In this document: one piece after another, positions 1 to 7,156 of the stretch
How positions within the stretch are numbered: the stretch's first letter is position 1
Layout of the letters: every line of letters begins with the position of its first letter
Assembly: GCA_017538965.1 (NCBI GenBank)
Contig: JAFYHU010000035.1
Location: 1-46,888 of the forward strand
Source: Oscillospiraceae bacterium
GTDB taxonomy: Bacteria > Bacillota > Clostridia > Oscillospirales > Oscillospiraceae
DNA: 46,888 nucleotides
Direction of reading: 5' to 3'
Notes under the pieces: model-generated
Databases searched by the model: none
Seen by the model: the letters and a program-made list of their open reading frames with translations, nothing else
Told to the model about the DNA's origin: nothing
Translations under genes and position numbers: made by a program

Positions 1-52
1 AGACTGTATCACAGATCCGTTATCTATCCCGTATAAAAAAGGAGTTTTGAAT

Positions 53-538
53 ATGAGCAAACAGCTGATCATCTATTTCAGCAGAGCTGACGAAAACTAT
101 GCCGTGGGCTATATCGACAAGGGAAATACCGAAATTGCGGCAGAGTATGTTCAGCAGCTGACCGGCGCGGACATGTTCAAGGTCGAACCGGCTATCCCAT
201 ATGCGAAGGATTACAAGACCTGTATTGAGGAAGCAAAGCAGAGGGTCGGCAACGCGCCGATCAAAGAAAAACTGAGCGACATTTCCGGATATGACACCGT
301 GTTTATCATGAGTCCGGTTTACTGGGGAACTTACGCTCCGGAGATAGAGACTGCATTGGAAGGTCTCGATTTCACCGGGAAGACAGTCCGGGTGATCAGC
401 ACGCATGAGGGCTCTGGTCTTGGCAGCATTGTTTCCGATGTCAAGAGAATGTGCAAGGGCGCCGATGTGAAGAAAGGTCTCGCAATCAAAGGCTCCCAGG
501 CAAAAGAATCAAAAAAGACAATAGCTGAATGGATTTGA
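53..538 (+). CDS. Flavodoxin family protein
   Basis: A 161-residue flavodoxin, a soluble FMN-carrying single-electron donor for anaerobic redox enzymes. The N-terminal beta strand (LIIYFSRADENYAVGY) leads into the phosphate-binding region and the GNTEIAAEYV helix; the central YDTVFIMSPVYWGTYAPE segment is the usual aromatic loop that stacks on the flavin, and a second aromatic-poor loop follows at STHEGSGLGS. The length is normal for flavodoxins of the NAD(P)H-dependent oxidoreductase type. ATG at 53 is preferred over an in-frame TTG at 47 because AAAAAAGGAG lies about eight bases before it. It stands alone, converging on the AraC gene that follows. The partner enzyme is unknown. Confidence 0.9.
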   Translation: MSKQLIIYFSRADENYAVGYIDKGNTEIAAEYVQQLTGADMFKVEPAIPYAKDYKTCIEEAKQRVGNAPIKEKLSDISGYDTVFIMSPVYWGTYAPEIETALEGLDFTGKTVRVISTHEGSGLGSIVSDVKRMCKGADVKKGLAIKGSQAKESKKTIAEWI

Positions 539-580
539 GACAGGGAAGCTATTTCGGTTGATTGCTGCGGTGAACAGAGT

Positions 581-1447
581 TTACCTGAAGAGCGGATTTC
601 TTGCATATTGGGACGGTGTGGTACCATAATACTTTTTGAAGGATTCCGAGAAATAGCTGAGGCCCTGAAATCCGACAGTGAATGCGGCATCCGTTATACT
701 GCTTCCTTCCCGGATCAGATCGCAGGCTTTGTCCAGGCGATATCGAGTAAGGTAATTCATCGGGGTAGTATGAAGCTTTTCTTTGAACAGCTGACAGCAT
801 CTGCTTCGGCAGACGGCCCCGGCCCCGGCGATTTCTTCCAAACGTATTCGGTGCTGATAATGATTCTGGATATAACCGACCATGCTCCGTATTACTGTCC
901 AATCCGGGTCTGCAGAATGATCTGCAGGCCCGGTATTTCTTTTCCTGATCTCATCGAGCAGCCCGGCGCAGGCGGCTATCACAGCCAACGATTCCTTCGG
1001 GACAGCGTGATCACAGAGAAAACGGATCGCCGCAATTGCCGGTCTGTCCGTTTCCACCTCTGCGGACAGCAGCCAGAAATCCGGACAGGTATCGCTTGAA
1101 AGCCGTTCCAGCACAGAGGCGACTGCCGGTGTCAGCCCCAGCAGCTCGGGATGGAATACGACGAAACAATAGTGGCATTCCTGCATCTCGGCAGAGTAGC
1201 CGTAGTGAAGACGCCCGCTGTTGACAAAGATGGCGTCGCCCTTGTTCAGGTGGACGGTCTTACCATTTACTTGATAATCCATTTCTGCATCCAGCGCAAT
1301 CAATGCCTCATAATCCCGATGCCAATGACAGCCTGCCGCATAATCCCGGAAAATGGACAGGCAGGAATAATCGGTGCTGATCGGGAAATCCGGAGCGTTA
1401 TATTCCAGAACTTCCGACCCGTCCTCGCGTACAGTCAGTGCTTCCAT
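581..1447 (-). CDS. AraC family transcriptional regulator with cupin sensor domain
   Basis: A 288-residue AraC/XylS-type regulator. The N-terminal half is a cupin-like ligand-binding domain (DYSCLSIFRDYAAGCHWHRDYEA, with metal- or ligand-type His residues, then NKGDAIFVNSGRLHYG). The C-terminal ~100 residues hold the two helix-turn-helix motifs, ending in the family signature ITDAAFTVGFQGLSYFSESFKKYYGTTPSQYA. The reading frame is open for 89 more codons upstream, but ATG at 1447 is preferred because AGAGGAG lies about nine bases before it and the cupin fold begins just afterwards. It diverges from the small ORF/MATE operon across a 140-base region containing an inverted repeat, so it probably controls that operon. 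The inducer is unknown. Confidence 0.9.
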   Translation of the reverse strand: MEALTVREDGSEVLEYNAPDFPISTDYSCLSIFRDYAAGCHWHRDYEALIALDAEMDYQVNGKTVHLNKGDAIFVNSGRLHYGYSAEMQECHYCFVVFHPELLGLTPAVASVLERLSSDTCPDFWLLSAEVETDRPAIAAIRFLCDHAVPKESLAVIAACAGLLDEIRKRNTGPADHSADPDWTVIRSMVGYIQNHYQHRIRLEEIAGAGAVCRSRCCQLFKEKLHTTPMNYLTRYRLDKACDLIREGSSITDAAFTVGFQGLSYFSESFKKYYGTTPSQYARNPLFR

Positions 1448-1486
1448 TCCAATGTGCTCCTCTTTGAAAAATACGATTGTTATATT

Positions 1487-1532
1487 ATTATAGCGGTTTC
1501 TGCAAGAAAAAACAAGAAAACCGGAATATAAT
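1487..1532. promoter_or_regulatory. Divergent promoter region with inverted repeat, AraC gene versus MATE operon
   Basis: Minus-strand promoter for the AraC gene: -35 TTGTTT (1510-1515), 17-base spacer, -10 TATAAT (1487-1492). A plus-strand -10 TATAAT lies at 1527-1532, without a good -35, as is common for activator-dependent promoters. Between the two -10 boxes is an imperfect inverted repeat, CGGTTTCT (1494-1501) and AGAAAACCG (1515-1523). It is a plausible operator for the AraC protein. The arms and boxes are seen directly; the regulator assignment is inference. Confidence 0.5.
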
Positions 1533-1587
1533 GAAATCACCCTGATAACAGCGCTGTCATATTGAAAGCGAAAAAGGAGCCGATACC

Positions 1588-1767
1588 ATGACAACGAATG
1601 AGACGATTCATGCTCAACAGAAGGAAAACGCATGGGAGAACGCTCGAAAGCAAAACCAGGTGTTGGAATGGATCCACCGATGCAAAGCGAGGCGCAGAGA
1701 GAAGGACCTTGCATTTGAAAAACAGTTTACAGAGCGGCGGAACATGATCAACAGGAGCACCAAATGA
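1588..1767 (+). CDS. Small basic/charged protein, 59 residues, unknown function
   Basis: An open frame of 59 codons starting at ATG 1588, preceded by AAAAAGGAG at an ideal distance of about seven bases. The product is hydrophilic, rich in Arg, Lys, Glu and Gln (central motif CKARRREKDLAFEKQ), and probably helical or coiled-coil; there is no signal peptide or membrane segment. It is the first gene after the promoter region divergent from the AraC gene, and it overlaps a 22-codon frame by four bases (ATGA), which in turn overlaps the MATE gene. I recognise no family. It could be a regulatory small protein or simply a translated leader for the exporter; the strong ribosome site is the main support. 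Confidence 0.5.
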   Translation: MTTNETIHAQQKENAWENARKQNQVLEWIHRCKARRREKDLAFEKQFTERRNMINRSTK

Positions 1768-1832
1768 ATCTCTTGAAAGATCGCGAAGAGTATTCCGGCC
1801 AATTGGCCTTGAGGGAAGAATCCCATGGATGA
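1764..1832 (+). CDS. Possible 22-residue coupled peptide between small ORF and MATE gene
   Basis: ATG at 1764 overlaps the stop of the preceding small gene (ATGA) and the frame runs 22 codons to a TGA at 1830-1832, overlapping the MATE start at 1825. It has no ribosome site of its own, so translation would depend on coupling. The peptide is hydrophilic and not recognisable. It may be only a bridge that carries ribosomes into the exporter gene, or chance. Confidence 0.2.
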   Translation: MNLLKDREEYSGQLALREESHG

Positions 1833-3189
1833 AGAGAAATCTTCATTCTATAGAAGGCTGTTTGCGCTGGCGCTGCCCATGGCGGCGCAGAATCTGCTGA
1901 ATGCACTTGTCAGCGCTTCAGACGCCCTGATGCTCGGTCTGCTGGATCAGAGCAGCCTGTCTGCCGTGTCGCTGGCAGCACAGATACAGTTTGTGTTTTC
2001 GCTGTTCATGGACGCGGCAATGATCGGCACAACCGTTCTGGCAGCACAGTATTGGGGCAAAGGCGATGCGCGTGCCGTTGAGAAGATTCAGGCGAACACA
2101 CTTCGGCTTTCCTGCACCGTCGGGGTCTGCTTCTGTCTGGCCGCGCTGGCAGTACCGCAGTATCTGATGCGGCTGTTCACAGCGGATGACGAACTGATCC
2201 GTCTCGGCGCATCCTATCTGCGCATCGTCAGCGTCTCTTATCTGTGCGGCGGATTCTCTCAGATCGTTCTGTGTGTAATGAAGAATACAGGACGCACGCT
2301 GCGGAGCACCGTTTACGGCTCTGCCGTGGTTGTCCTGAATGTCGTTCTGAATACATTGCTGATCTTCGGCCTTTTCGGGTTTCCCCGACTGGGCATCTGC
2401 GGGGCGGCCATTGCCACCGTCTTTGCCCGCTTCACGGAAGTGCTTATGGTGCTGTGGGAAAACAGACGATTTCGGAAAGTTCGCATCCAATTTGCGGATC
2501 TCGGGCAGACTGACCTCGAGCTGTTCCGTCAGTTCCGCCGCCATACCGCACCGGTGCTGGCAAATGAAATGAGCTGGGGCCTCGGCGTGACCATGTTCGC
2601 GGTGATCATGGGCCACATGGGCAGTGATGCCGTGGCGGCGAATGCCATCGGGCAGATCGTAAAAAACACTGTCTCCTGCTTCTGCAACGGTCTGGGCGTC
2701 GGCGCGGGGATCATGATTGGAAATCTTCTGGGCGCCGGCAAACTTGACCAGGCAAGACGGGAGGGCGGCAGGCTGGTCAGGGTATCTTTGGTTTCGGGCA
2801 TACTCTCCGGCCTGGTCCTGCTGCTCTGCAGCCCGCTTGTCTTGCGCTTTGCGGGGCACCTGACCGATACCGCGCAGGGCTATCTGCGATTCATGCTTTA
2901 CGTCTGCTGTTACTATATGATCGGCAAGTCTGTTAACGGCACGGTGATTGCCGGCATTTTCTGCGCCGGCGGCGATACACGCTTCGGATTTCTCTGCGAC
3001 ACCGTCAATATGTGGTGCGTGATCGTGCCTTTGGGACTGCTGGCGGCATTTGTTTTCAAATGCTCGGTCCCCGTGGTATACTTTCTGTTGAATCTGGATG
3101 AGTTCACAAAAATACCTGCGGAGTGGAACCATTACCGCAAATACAAATGGGTCAAAAATCTGACAGCTGAAAGGGGATTGGAAACATGA
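1825..3189 (+). CDS. MATE family multidrug efflux transporter
   Basis: A 454-residue membrane protein of the MATE (multidrug and toxic compound extrusion) family, an Na+- or H+-driven exporter of organic cations and drugs. It has about twelve transmembrane segments in two halves. The first helix carries the typical FALALPMAAQNLLNALVSASD signature region and the second half starts at ANEMSWGLGVTMFAVIMGHMG; NAIGQI and the GLGVGAGIMIGNLLGAG loop are also characteristic. The length is standard. GAGGGAAG lies about seven bases before the ATG. The gene overlaps the following acetyltransferase by four bases, so the two are translationally coupled. Regulation by the divergent AraC protein is likely but inferred. 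Confidence 0.93.
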   Translation: MDEEKSSFYRRLFALALPMAAQNLLNALVSASDALMLGLLDQSSLSAVSLAAQIQFVFSLFMDAAMIGTTVLAAQYWGKGDARAVEKIQANTLRLSCTVGVCFCLAALAVPQYLMRLFTADDELIRLGASYLRIVSVSYLCGGFSQIVLCVMKNTGRTLRSTVYGSAVVVLNVVLNTLLIFGLFGFPRLGICGAAIATVFARFTEVLMVLWENRRFRKVRIQFADLGQTDLELFRQFRRHTAPVLANEMSWGLGVTMFAVIMGHMGSDAVAANAIGQIVKNTVSCFCNGLGVGAGIMIGNLLGAGKLDQARREGGRLVRVSLVSGILSGLVLLLCSPLVLRFAGHLTDTAQGYLRFMLYVCCYYMIGKSVNGTVIAGIFCAGGDTRFGFLCDTVNMWCVIVPLGLLAAFVFKCSVPVVYFLLNLDEFTKIPAEWNHYRKYKWVKNLTAERGLET

Positions 3190-3818
3190 ACATGCACGAG
3201 AGAATCATGGCGGGCAAACTGTTCACCGATATGTGTGAAGGGCTGCCGCAGGAGCGGGACGAGGCAAAAAATCGGATGATCGCCTTTAACCTGACGACAC
3301 CCGATACCATTGAAGAGCGCCTGCGTATCCAGAAGGACATGCTGCATGAAAACAGCGGAGCCGCATGGATCGAGCCGCCGTTCTATTTTTGCTACGGCAG
3401 GCACATCATTCTGGGCGAAGGAACCTATGTGAATTTTAACTGCAATTTCGTAGATGACGGGATGATTACCGTCGGCAGAAATGTGCTGTTCGGACCCGCC
3501 GTAACAATTGCCACCGTCGGGCACCCGATTCGTCCAGATATGCGGGAGTATATGTACACAGACCCCGTGACGATCGGCGACAACGTTTGGATCGGAGAAA
3601 ACGTGACGATCTGTCCCGGCGTTACCATAGGAGAAAACAGCGTAATCGGTGCGGGCAGTGTCGTAGTGAAAGATATCCCTGCCAATGTGATTGCCGTGGG
3701 CAACCCCTGCCGGGTGCTGCGTGAAATCGGGGAAAAGGATCAGGAATACTACTATCGGGATCGAAAGATCGACGCGGAAGATCTGAAGGAAGAAGCGGAA
3801 CTGCGAAATGAAAATTGA
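3186..3818 (+). CDS. Sugar O-acetyltransferase, maltose/galactoside acetyltransferase type
   Basis: A 210-residue left-handed beta-helix acetyltransferase that uses acetyl-CoA to acetylate a sugar or related hydroxyl. The N-terminal 'Mac' segment (ERIMAGKLF, residues 5-13) precedes hexapeptide repeats from about residue 75 to 190. The catalytic His is His113 in ATVGHPIRPD, and NVWIGENVTICPGVTIG is the usual coil end. The C-terminal tail after residue 185 is longer and more charged than in LacA/Maa. ATG at 3186 lies inside the MATE stop (ATGA), with AAAGGGGATTGG upstream; a second ATG follows two codons later. Pairing with an efflux pump suggests detoxification by acetylation before export, which is inference. 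Confidence 0.88.
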   Translation: MNMHERIMAGKLFTDMCEGLPQERDEAKNRMIAFNLTTPDTIEERLRIQKDMLHENSGAAWIEPPFYFCYGRHIILGEGTYVNFNCNFVDDGMITVGRNVLFGPAVTIATVGHPIRPDMREYMYTDPVTIGDNVWIGENVTICPGVTIGENSVIGAGSVVVKDIPANVIAVGNPCRVLREIGEKDQEYYYRDRKIDAEDLKEEAELRNEN

Positions 3819-4191
3819 ACACGCAGCACTCTATGTGAATGATCTGGAAGCCGCCAGGGATTTCTTTATCCGATATCTGGGCGGCAAATCAAATGAGGGT
3901 TATCACAATCCCCGTACGGGATTCCGGTCCTATTTCATCGCCTTTGACGACGGTGCCAGGCTGGAGCTGATGAACAAGCCGGAAATGGATGACCGGGAAA
4001 AGTCGCTCAACCGCACCGGTTATGCGCACATCGCATTCAGCGCAGGAAGCAAAGAAAGAGTCAATGAACTGACGGAAGAACTAAGGACGGCAGGCTATGA
4101 AGTCGTCAGCGGCCCGCGTATCACCGGAGACGGGTATTACGAAAGCAGCATCGTGGCTGTCGAGAGAAACCAGATTGAGATTACGGAGTGA
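3808..4191 (+). CDS. VOC (glyoxalase/bleomycin resistance) family protein
   Basis: A 127-residue vicinal-oxygen-chelate protein with the two beta-alpha-beta-beta-beta modules of the family. The four expected metal ligands are all present: His5, Glu53 (RLELM), His74 (GYAHIAF) and Glu124 (QIEITE). It could therefore be an active metal-dependent lyase or dioxygenase, or a drug-binding resistance protein; the sequence does not distinguish these. It overlaps the acetyltransferase by 11 bases and closes the MATE operon, fitting a small detoxification unit of export pump, acetyltransferase and VOC protein. No clear terminator follows before the ohrR promoter at 4240. Confidence 0.88.
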   Translation: MKIEHAALYVNDLEAARDFFIRYLGGKSNEGYHNPRTGFRSYFIAFDDGARLELMNKPEMDDREKSLNRTGYAHIAFSAGSKERVNELTEELRTAGYEVVSGPRITGDGYYESSIVAVERNQIEITE

Positions 4192-4239
4192 AAACGCTTA
4201 TGTTTTTAGTTGATTAACGGCCAAGCTTTTAATTTGTAC

Positions 4240-4280
4240 TTGACACGTTAATTTATATTTGATTAAATATAATTGTAACA
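4240..4280 (+). promoter_or_regulatory. ohrR promoter with candidate OhrR operator
   Basis: -35 TTGACA (4240-4245), 17-base spacer, -10 TTAAAT (4263-4268). The half-site AATTGTA at 4271-4277 matches the arm of the known Bacillus OhrR box (TACAATT-AATTGTA); the opposite arm (4264-4270, TAAATAT) matches at only four of seven positions. Its position over the -10 and start site suits autorepression. The region is strongly AT-rich compared with the flanking genes. The GTG start at 4303 is set by AAAGAGGAG at 4287-4295. Confidence 0.55.
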
Positions 4281-4302
4281 AATATTAAAGAGGAGAAGCA
4301 CC

Positions 4303-4749
4303 GTGAAATCCGATTATCACGAAGCGATGAAACTGAGCAATCAGCTCTGTTTTCCGCTCTATGCCGCATCCAGAAATGTAATCAGCCTCTATACGCCGCT
4401 TCTCAGACCCCTGGGCCTGACTTATACGCAGTACCTCGTGCTTCTCGTACTATGGGAAAAGGACGGTCTCACCGTCGGAGAGCTTTGCGATAAGCTGATG
4501 CTGGATAACGGCACCCTGTCGCCTCTGCTGAAAAAAATGCAGCTGGCCGGATATCTCGAGCGGAAGAGAAGCACGGAGGACGACCGTGTTGTCGTCGTAA
4601 CGCTCACCGAGGCGGGGCGTGCGCTGCAGGAGCAGGCAAAGGACGTTCCCGCTCGCATCGCGCGCTGCGTCGAGCTGCCCCCGGAGAAGGCACAGGCGCT
4701 GTACGCGCTGCTTTATGAGCTGCTGGGCAATCAGAAGAAAGCAATTTGA
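4303..4749 (+). CDS. ohrR: MarR family organic-peroxide sensor, OhrR type
   Basis: A 148-residue MarR-family repressor with the features of one-Cys OhrR. The N-terminal MKLSNQLCFPLYAASR closely matches B. subtilis OhrR, whose reactive Cys15 corresponds to Cys16 here, and the two Tyr residues that hydrogen-bond it correspond to Tyr20 and Tyr30. The winged helix follows: TVGELCDKLMLDNGTLSPLLKKM is the recognition region and RKRSTEDDRVVVVTLT is the wing. Oxidation of the Cys by organic hydroperoxide releases DNA in the characterised homologues. The gene starts with GTG, and it leads an operon with a thiol peroxidase of the glutathione peroxidase family instead of the usual ohr gene. Confidence 0.88.
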   Translation: MKSDYHEAMKLSNQLCFPLYAASRNVISLYTPLLRPLGLTYTQYLVLLVLWEKDGLTVGELCDKLMLDNGTLSPLLKKMQLAGYLERKRSTEDDRVVVVTLTEAGRALQEQAKDVPARIARCVELPPEKAQALYALLYELLGNQKKAI

Positions 4750-4762
4750 AAGGAGAATAACC

Positions 4763-5320
4763 ATGAAAACAGTCTATGATTTTACGGTAATGGACAGGCA
4801 GGGCAACGAGGTCGGCCTGTCAAAGTTTCAAGGCAAGGTTCTGCTGATCGTCAACACGGCGACCGGCTGCGGCTTTACGCCCCATTACGAACCGCTGGAA
4901 GCAATGTATCGGGATCTCCGGGACAGCGGCCTTGAGATTCTGGACTTCCCCTGCAACCAGTTTGCCAATCAGGCGCCGGGCTCTGAGGACGAGATCCACG
5001 AATTCTGCACATTGAAATTCGGTACGGAATTCCCGCAGTTCAAGAAGATCGACGTCAACGGAGAGAGCGCCGACCCTCTGTTTGTTTTTCTGGCGACCGA
5101 AAAGCCTTTCGCCGGCTTCGGCAAGGGGCTCAAGAACGCCGCTCTGAACAAGTTCGCGGACATGAACAACAAGCAATTTGGCGACAAAGCCTATATCAAG
5201 TGGAACTTCACCAAATTCCTGGTGGACCGCAGCGGCAAGGTCATTGCCCGCTTTGAGCCCACCGTCGACATGAAGGACGTCCGTGCGGCCGTTGTCGCGG
5301 AGCTGGATAAGCAGGGATAA
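4763..5320 (+). CDS. Cysteine-type glutathione peroxidase (thiol peroxidase)
   Basis: A 185-residue glutathione peroxidase-family protein that reduces hydrogen peroxide and organic hydroperoxides. The peroxidatic Cys36 sits in NTATGCGFTPHYE, the Gln in FPCNQF and the Trp-Asn in KWNFTKFLVDR, giving the conserved Cys/Gln/Trp/Asn set. Cys replaces selenocysteine, as in most bacterial members, which usually take electrons from thioredoxin. AAAGGAG lies six bases before the ATG, only 13 bases after ohrR. It is the obvious effector of the OhrR switch. The family and catalytic set are seen; the electron donor is inferred. Confidence 0.93.
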   Translation: MKTVYDFTVMDRQGNEVGLSKFQGKVLLIVNTATGCGFTPHYEPLEAMYRDLRDSGLEILDFPCNQFANQAPGSEDEIHEFCTLKFGTEFPQFKKIDVNGESADPLFVFLATEKPFAGFGKGLKNAALNKFADMNNKQFGDKAYIKWNFTKFLVDRSGKVIARFEPTVDMKDVRAAVVAELDKQG

Positions 5321-5334
5321 CGGGCGAAGGCATC

Positions 5335-6426
5335 ATGCAGGAAACTTTAGACATCCAACAGTATCTCACCGAGGGCGTGGAGGCGATCGTGAAGGACGCC
5401 CTGCGCGCGGCCCTGCGCGACCCGAAGGAGAGTCTTTTCATGGCGCACTTTGCGGCGGCGTCCCGCAAGGCATCGGAGCGCCGGGCGGCCAACGAGAAGG
5501 CGAAGCTTCACGTTCCCTCGTATCTGATCGCCAGCATCACATCGAGCTGCAATCTTCACTGCGCGGGCTGCTACTCCCGCGCCAACAACGCAACTCAGGA
5601 CTGCGCGCCGCAGCGTCAGCTCAGCACAGAGCAGTGGGAGAGCATCTTTACCCAGGCGGAGGAGTTGGGCGTCAGCTTTATCCTTCTGGCCGGAGGCGAG
5701 CCCCTGCTTCGCTATGACGTGATTGAGGCGGCCGGGAAGCATCCGAACATTCTCTTCCCGATCTTCACGAACGGCACCTATCTGGGGCAGAAGAGTCTTG
5801 ACCTGTTCGACCGCTGCAGGAATCTGATCCCCGTGATCAGCCTCGAAGGCGACCGGGGGCTTACGGATGCCCGCCGTGGCCAAGGCGTTTACGAAAAGAT
5901 CGTGCACAACATGGAACAGCTCCGGAGGCAGGGTCTTCTCTTCGGCTGCTCCATTACCGTGACCACGGAAAACCTCGAAGAGGTGCTCTCGGACGACTTC
6001 ATTCGCTCCCTGTCCGAACGCGGCTGCAAGGCGGTGTTTTTCATCGAGTTTGTGCCCGTGACCGACGAGGCGCGGCAGCTCGCGCCGGGGGATACCGAAA
6101 GGGAGCAGATCCGCACCGGGATCGACCGCCTGCGCATCGAGCATCCGGAAACAGTCTTCGTTTCCTTCCCGGGCGATGAGAAAAGCTCCGGCGGCTGTCT
6201 GGCTGCGGGCAGGGGCTTCTTCCACATCAACTCGCACGGCGGCGCGGAGCCCTGCCCCTTCTCTCCCTATTCCGATATCAACGTAGCGGAGACCTCCCTG
6301 AGGGAAGCTCTCAATTCCGGCCTGTTTCTCGCGCTGCGCAAGGAGGGGCATCTGCTGGAGGATCATGTCGGCGGCTGCGTGCTGTACGAAAAAAGAGCGC
6401 TGGTGGAAAAACTCGCGAATCGTTGA
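5335..6426 (+). CDS. Radical SAM protein with SPASM-like C-terminus
   Basis: A 363-residue radical S-adenosylmethionine protein. The [4Fe-4S] motif CX3CX2C is Cys72, Cys76, Cys79 (TSSCNLHCAGCYSR), followed by the SAM-binding AGGEPLLRYD motif and a TIM-barrel-like core. The C-terminal region (SHGGAEPCPFSPYSDINV) resembles the start of a SPASM/twitch auxiliary cluster domain, and HVGGCVLY near the end adds another Cys. Substrate unknown; families with this layout modify peptides, enzymes or small molecules. It follows the peroxidase by 14 bases with only a weak ribosome site (GGCGAAGG), so it probably belongs to the peroxide operon. An oxygen-sensitive enzyme under OhrR control is slightly unexpected. 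Confidence 0.85.
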   Translation: MQETLDIQQYLTEGVEAIVKDALRAALRDPKESLFMAHFAAASRKASERRAANEKAKLHVPSYLIASITSSCNLHCAGCYSRANNATQDCAPQRQLSTEQWESIFTQAEELGVSFILLAGGEPLLRYDVIEAAGKHPNILFPIFTNGTYLGQKSLDLFDRCRNLIPVISLEGDRGLTDARRGQGVYEKIVHNMEQLRRQGLLFGCSITVTTENLEEVLSDDFIRSLSERGCKAVFFIEFVPVTDEARQLAPGDTEREQIRTGIDRLRIEHPETVFVSFPGDEKSSGGCLAAGRGFFHINSHGGAEPCPFSPYSDINVAETSLREALNSGLFLALRKEGHLLEDHVGGCVLYEKRALVEKLANR

Positions 6427-6436
6427 AGCATCAAGG

Positions 6437-7069
6437 ATGACAGATCATTTGACCGAATCGGAGCTTTATAAAGAGCTGGGAACGCTGACAAAGAAGCGGG
6501 ACGAATGGGAAACGAGTATTCCCTATGTTTCGTCGCTCCTCGATTCCGCTTCCGTAAAAATCAAAGCAAAAGCGCTCTGGCTGCTCGGCGAGATGGGACT
6601 TGCGTACCCGGCTTCGATCGAAGCGCAGGTTCCTGCAATTGCGTCCTTCTGTGACAGCGCGGAGCCGCTTTTGCGTGAGCGCGCCCTCAACGCGCTCGGC
6701 AGGATCGGGCGGGGGAGCTTTCCTGCCGTCGAACCGTATTGGGAGAGACTGTTTCGGTTTGCCTCGGACGAAGCGGGAAATGTCAGAATGAGCTTCATCT
6801 GGGCGTCGGAGAACATTGCAGCAAATACGCCCGACCCGTATGGAACGTATATGCCGGTGTTTGCGGCGCTGCTGCACGATCCGGACGACAAGGTCCGGAT
6901 GGAAGCGCCGGAGATGTTCCGCGTTCTCGGCAAGCGCAGACCGCAGTTCATAAAACCGTATTTGGAGGAGCTGCGTACACTGTCCAAGACTGACGAAAAT
7001 CGAGTCGTCAGGATTCACTGTCAGGGCGCAATCAAGGCGACGGCTTCTGCCGACAACGATTTGCCGTGA
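6437..7069 (+). CDS. HEAT-repeat protein
   Basis: A 210-residue helical protein built of HEAT or PBS-lyase-type repeats. Several units share the pattern of a helix, then (K/R)xxALxxLGxxG: VKIKAKALWLLGEMG, PLLRERALNALGRIG, DDKVRMEAPEMFRVLGKR. There is no catalytic motif; such proteins act as scaffolds or as activators of a partner enzyme. It starts 10 bases after the radical SAM gene, and ATG at 6437 follows the weak AAGG of its leader. It ends before a strong bidirectional terminator. Pairing a small HEAT protein with a radical SAM enzyme may indicate a partner complex, which is inference. Confidence 0.8.
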   Translation: MTDHLTESELYKELGTLTKKRDEWETSIPYVSSLLDSASVKIKAKALWLLGEMGLAYPASIEAQVPAIASFCDSAEPLLRERALNALGRIGRGSFPAVEPYWERLFRFASDEAGNVRMSFIWASENIAANTPDPYGTYMPVFAALLHDPDDKVRMEAPEMFRVLGKRRPQFIKPYLEELRTLSKTDENRVVRIHCQGAIKATASADNDLP

Positions 7070-7081
7070 CCGGAGAAAACG

Positions 7082-7122
7082 GCAAAAGAGCTGAGATTCA
7101 CTATGAGTCTCAGCTCTTTTGC
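7082..7122. terminator. Bidirectional intrinsic terminator
   Basis: A perfect 15-bp stem (7082-7096 and 7108-7122) with an 11-base loop. The arms begin and end in A4 and T4 runs, so the hairpin works in both directions. It separates the peroxide operon from the convergent ABC transporter genes. Confidence 0.85.
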
Positions 7123-7156
7123 GTATTCATTGTCTGATGCTTTGATCGAAGGAAAG

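Noticed and set aside
1448-1714. An 89-codon N-terminal extension of the first AraC gene
   Set aside because: It would run through the promoter region and opposite the small plus-strand gene; the start at 1447 has the good ribosome site and begins at the cupin domain.
4268-4273. TATAAT as the -10 of ohrR
   Set aside because: Its distance from TTGACA is 22 bases; the TTAAAT box five bases earlier gives the normal 17.
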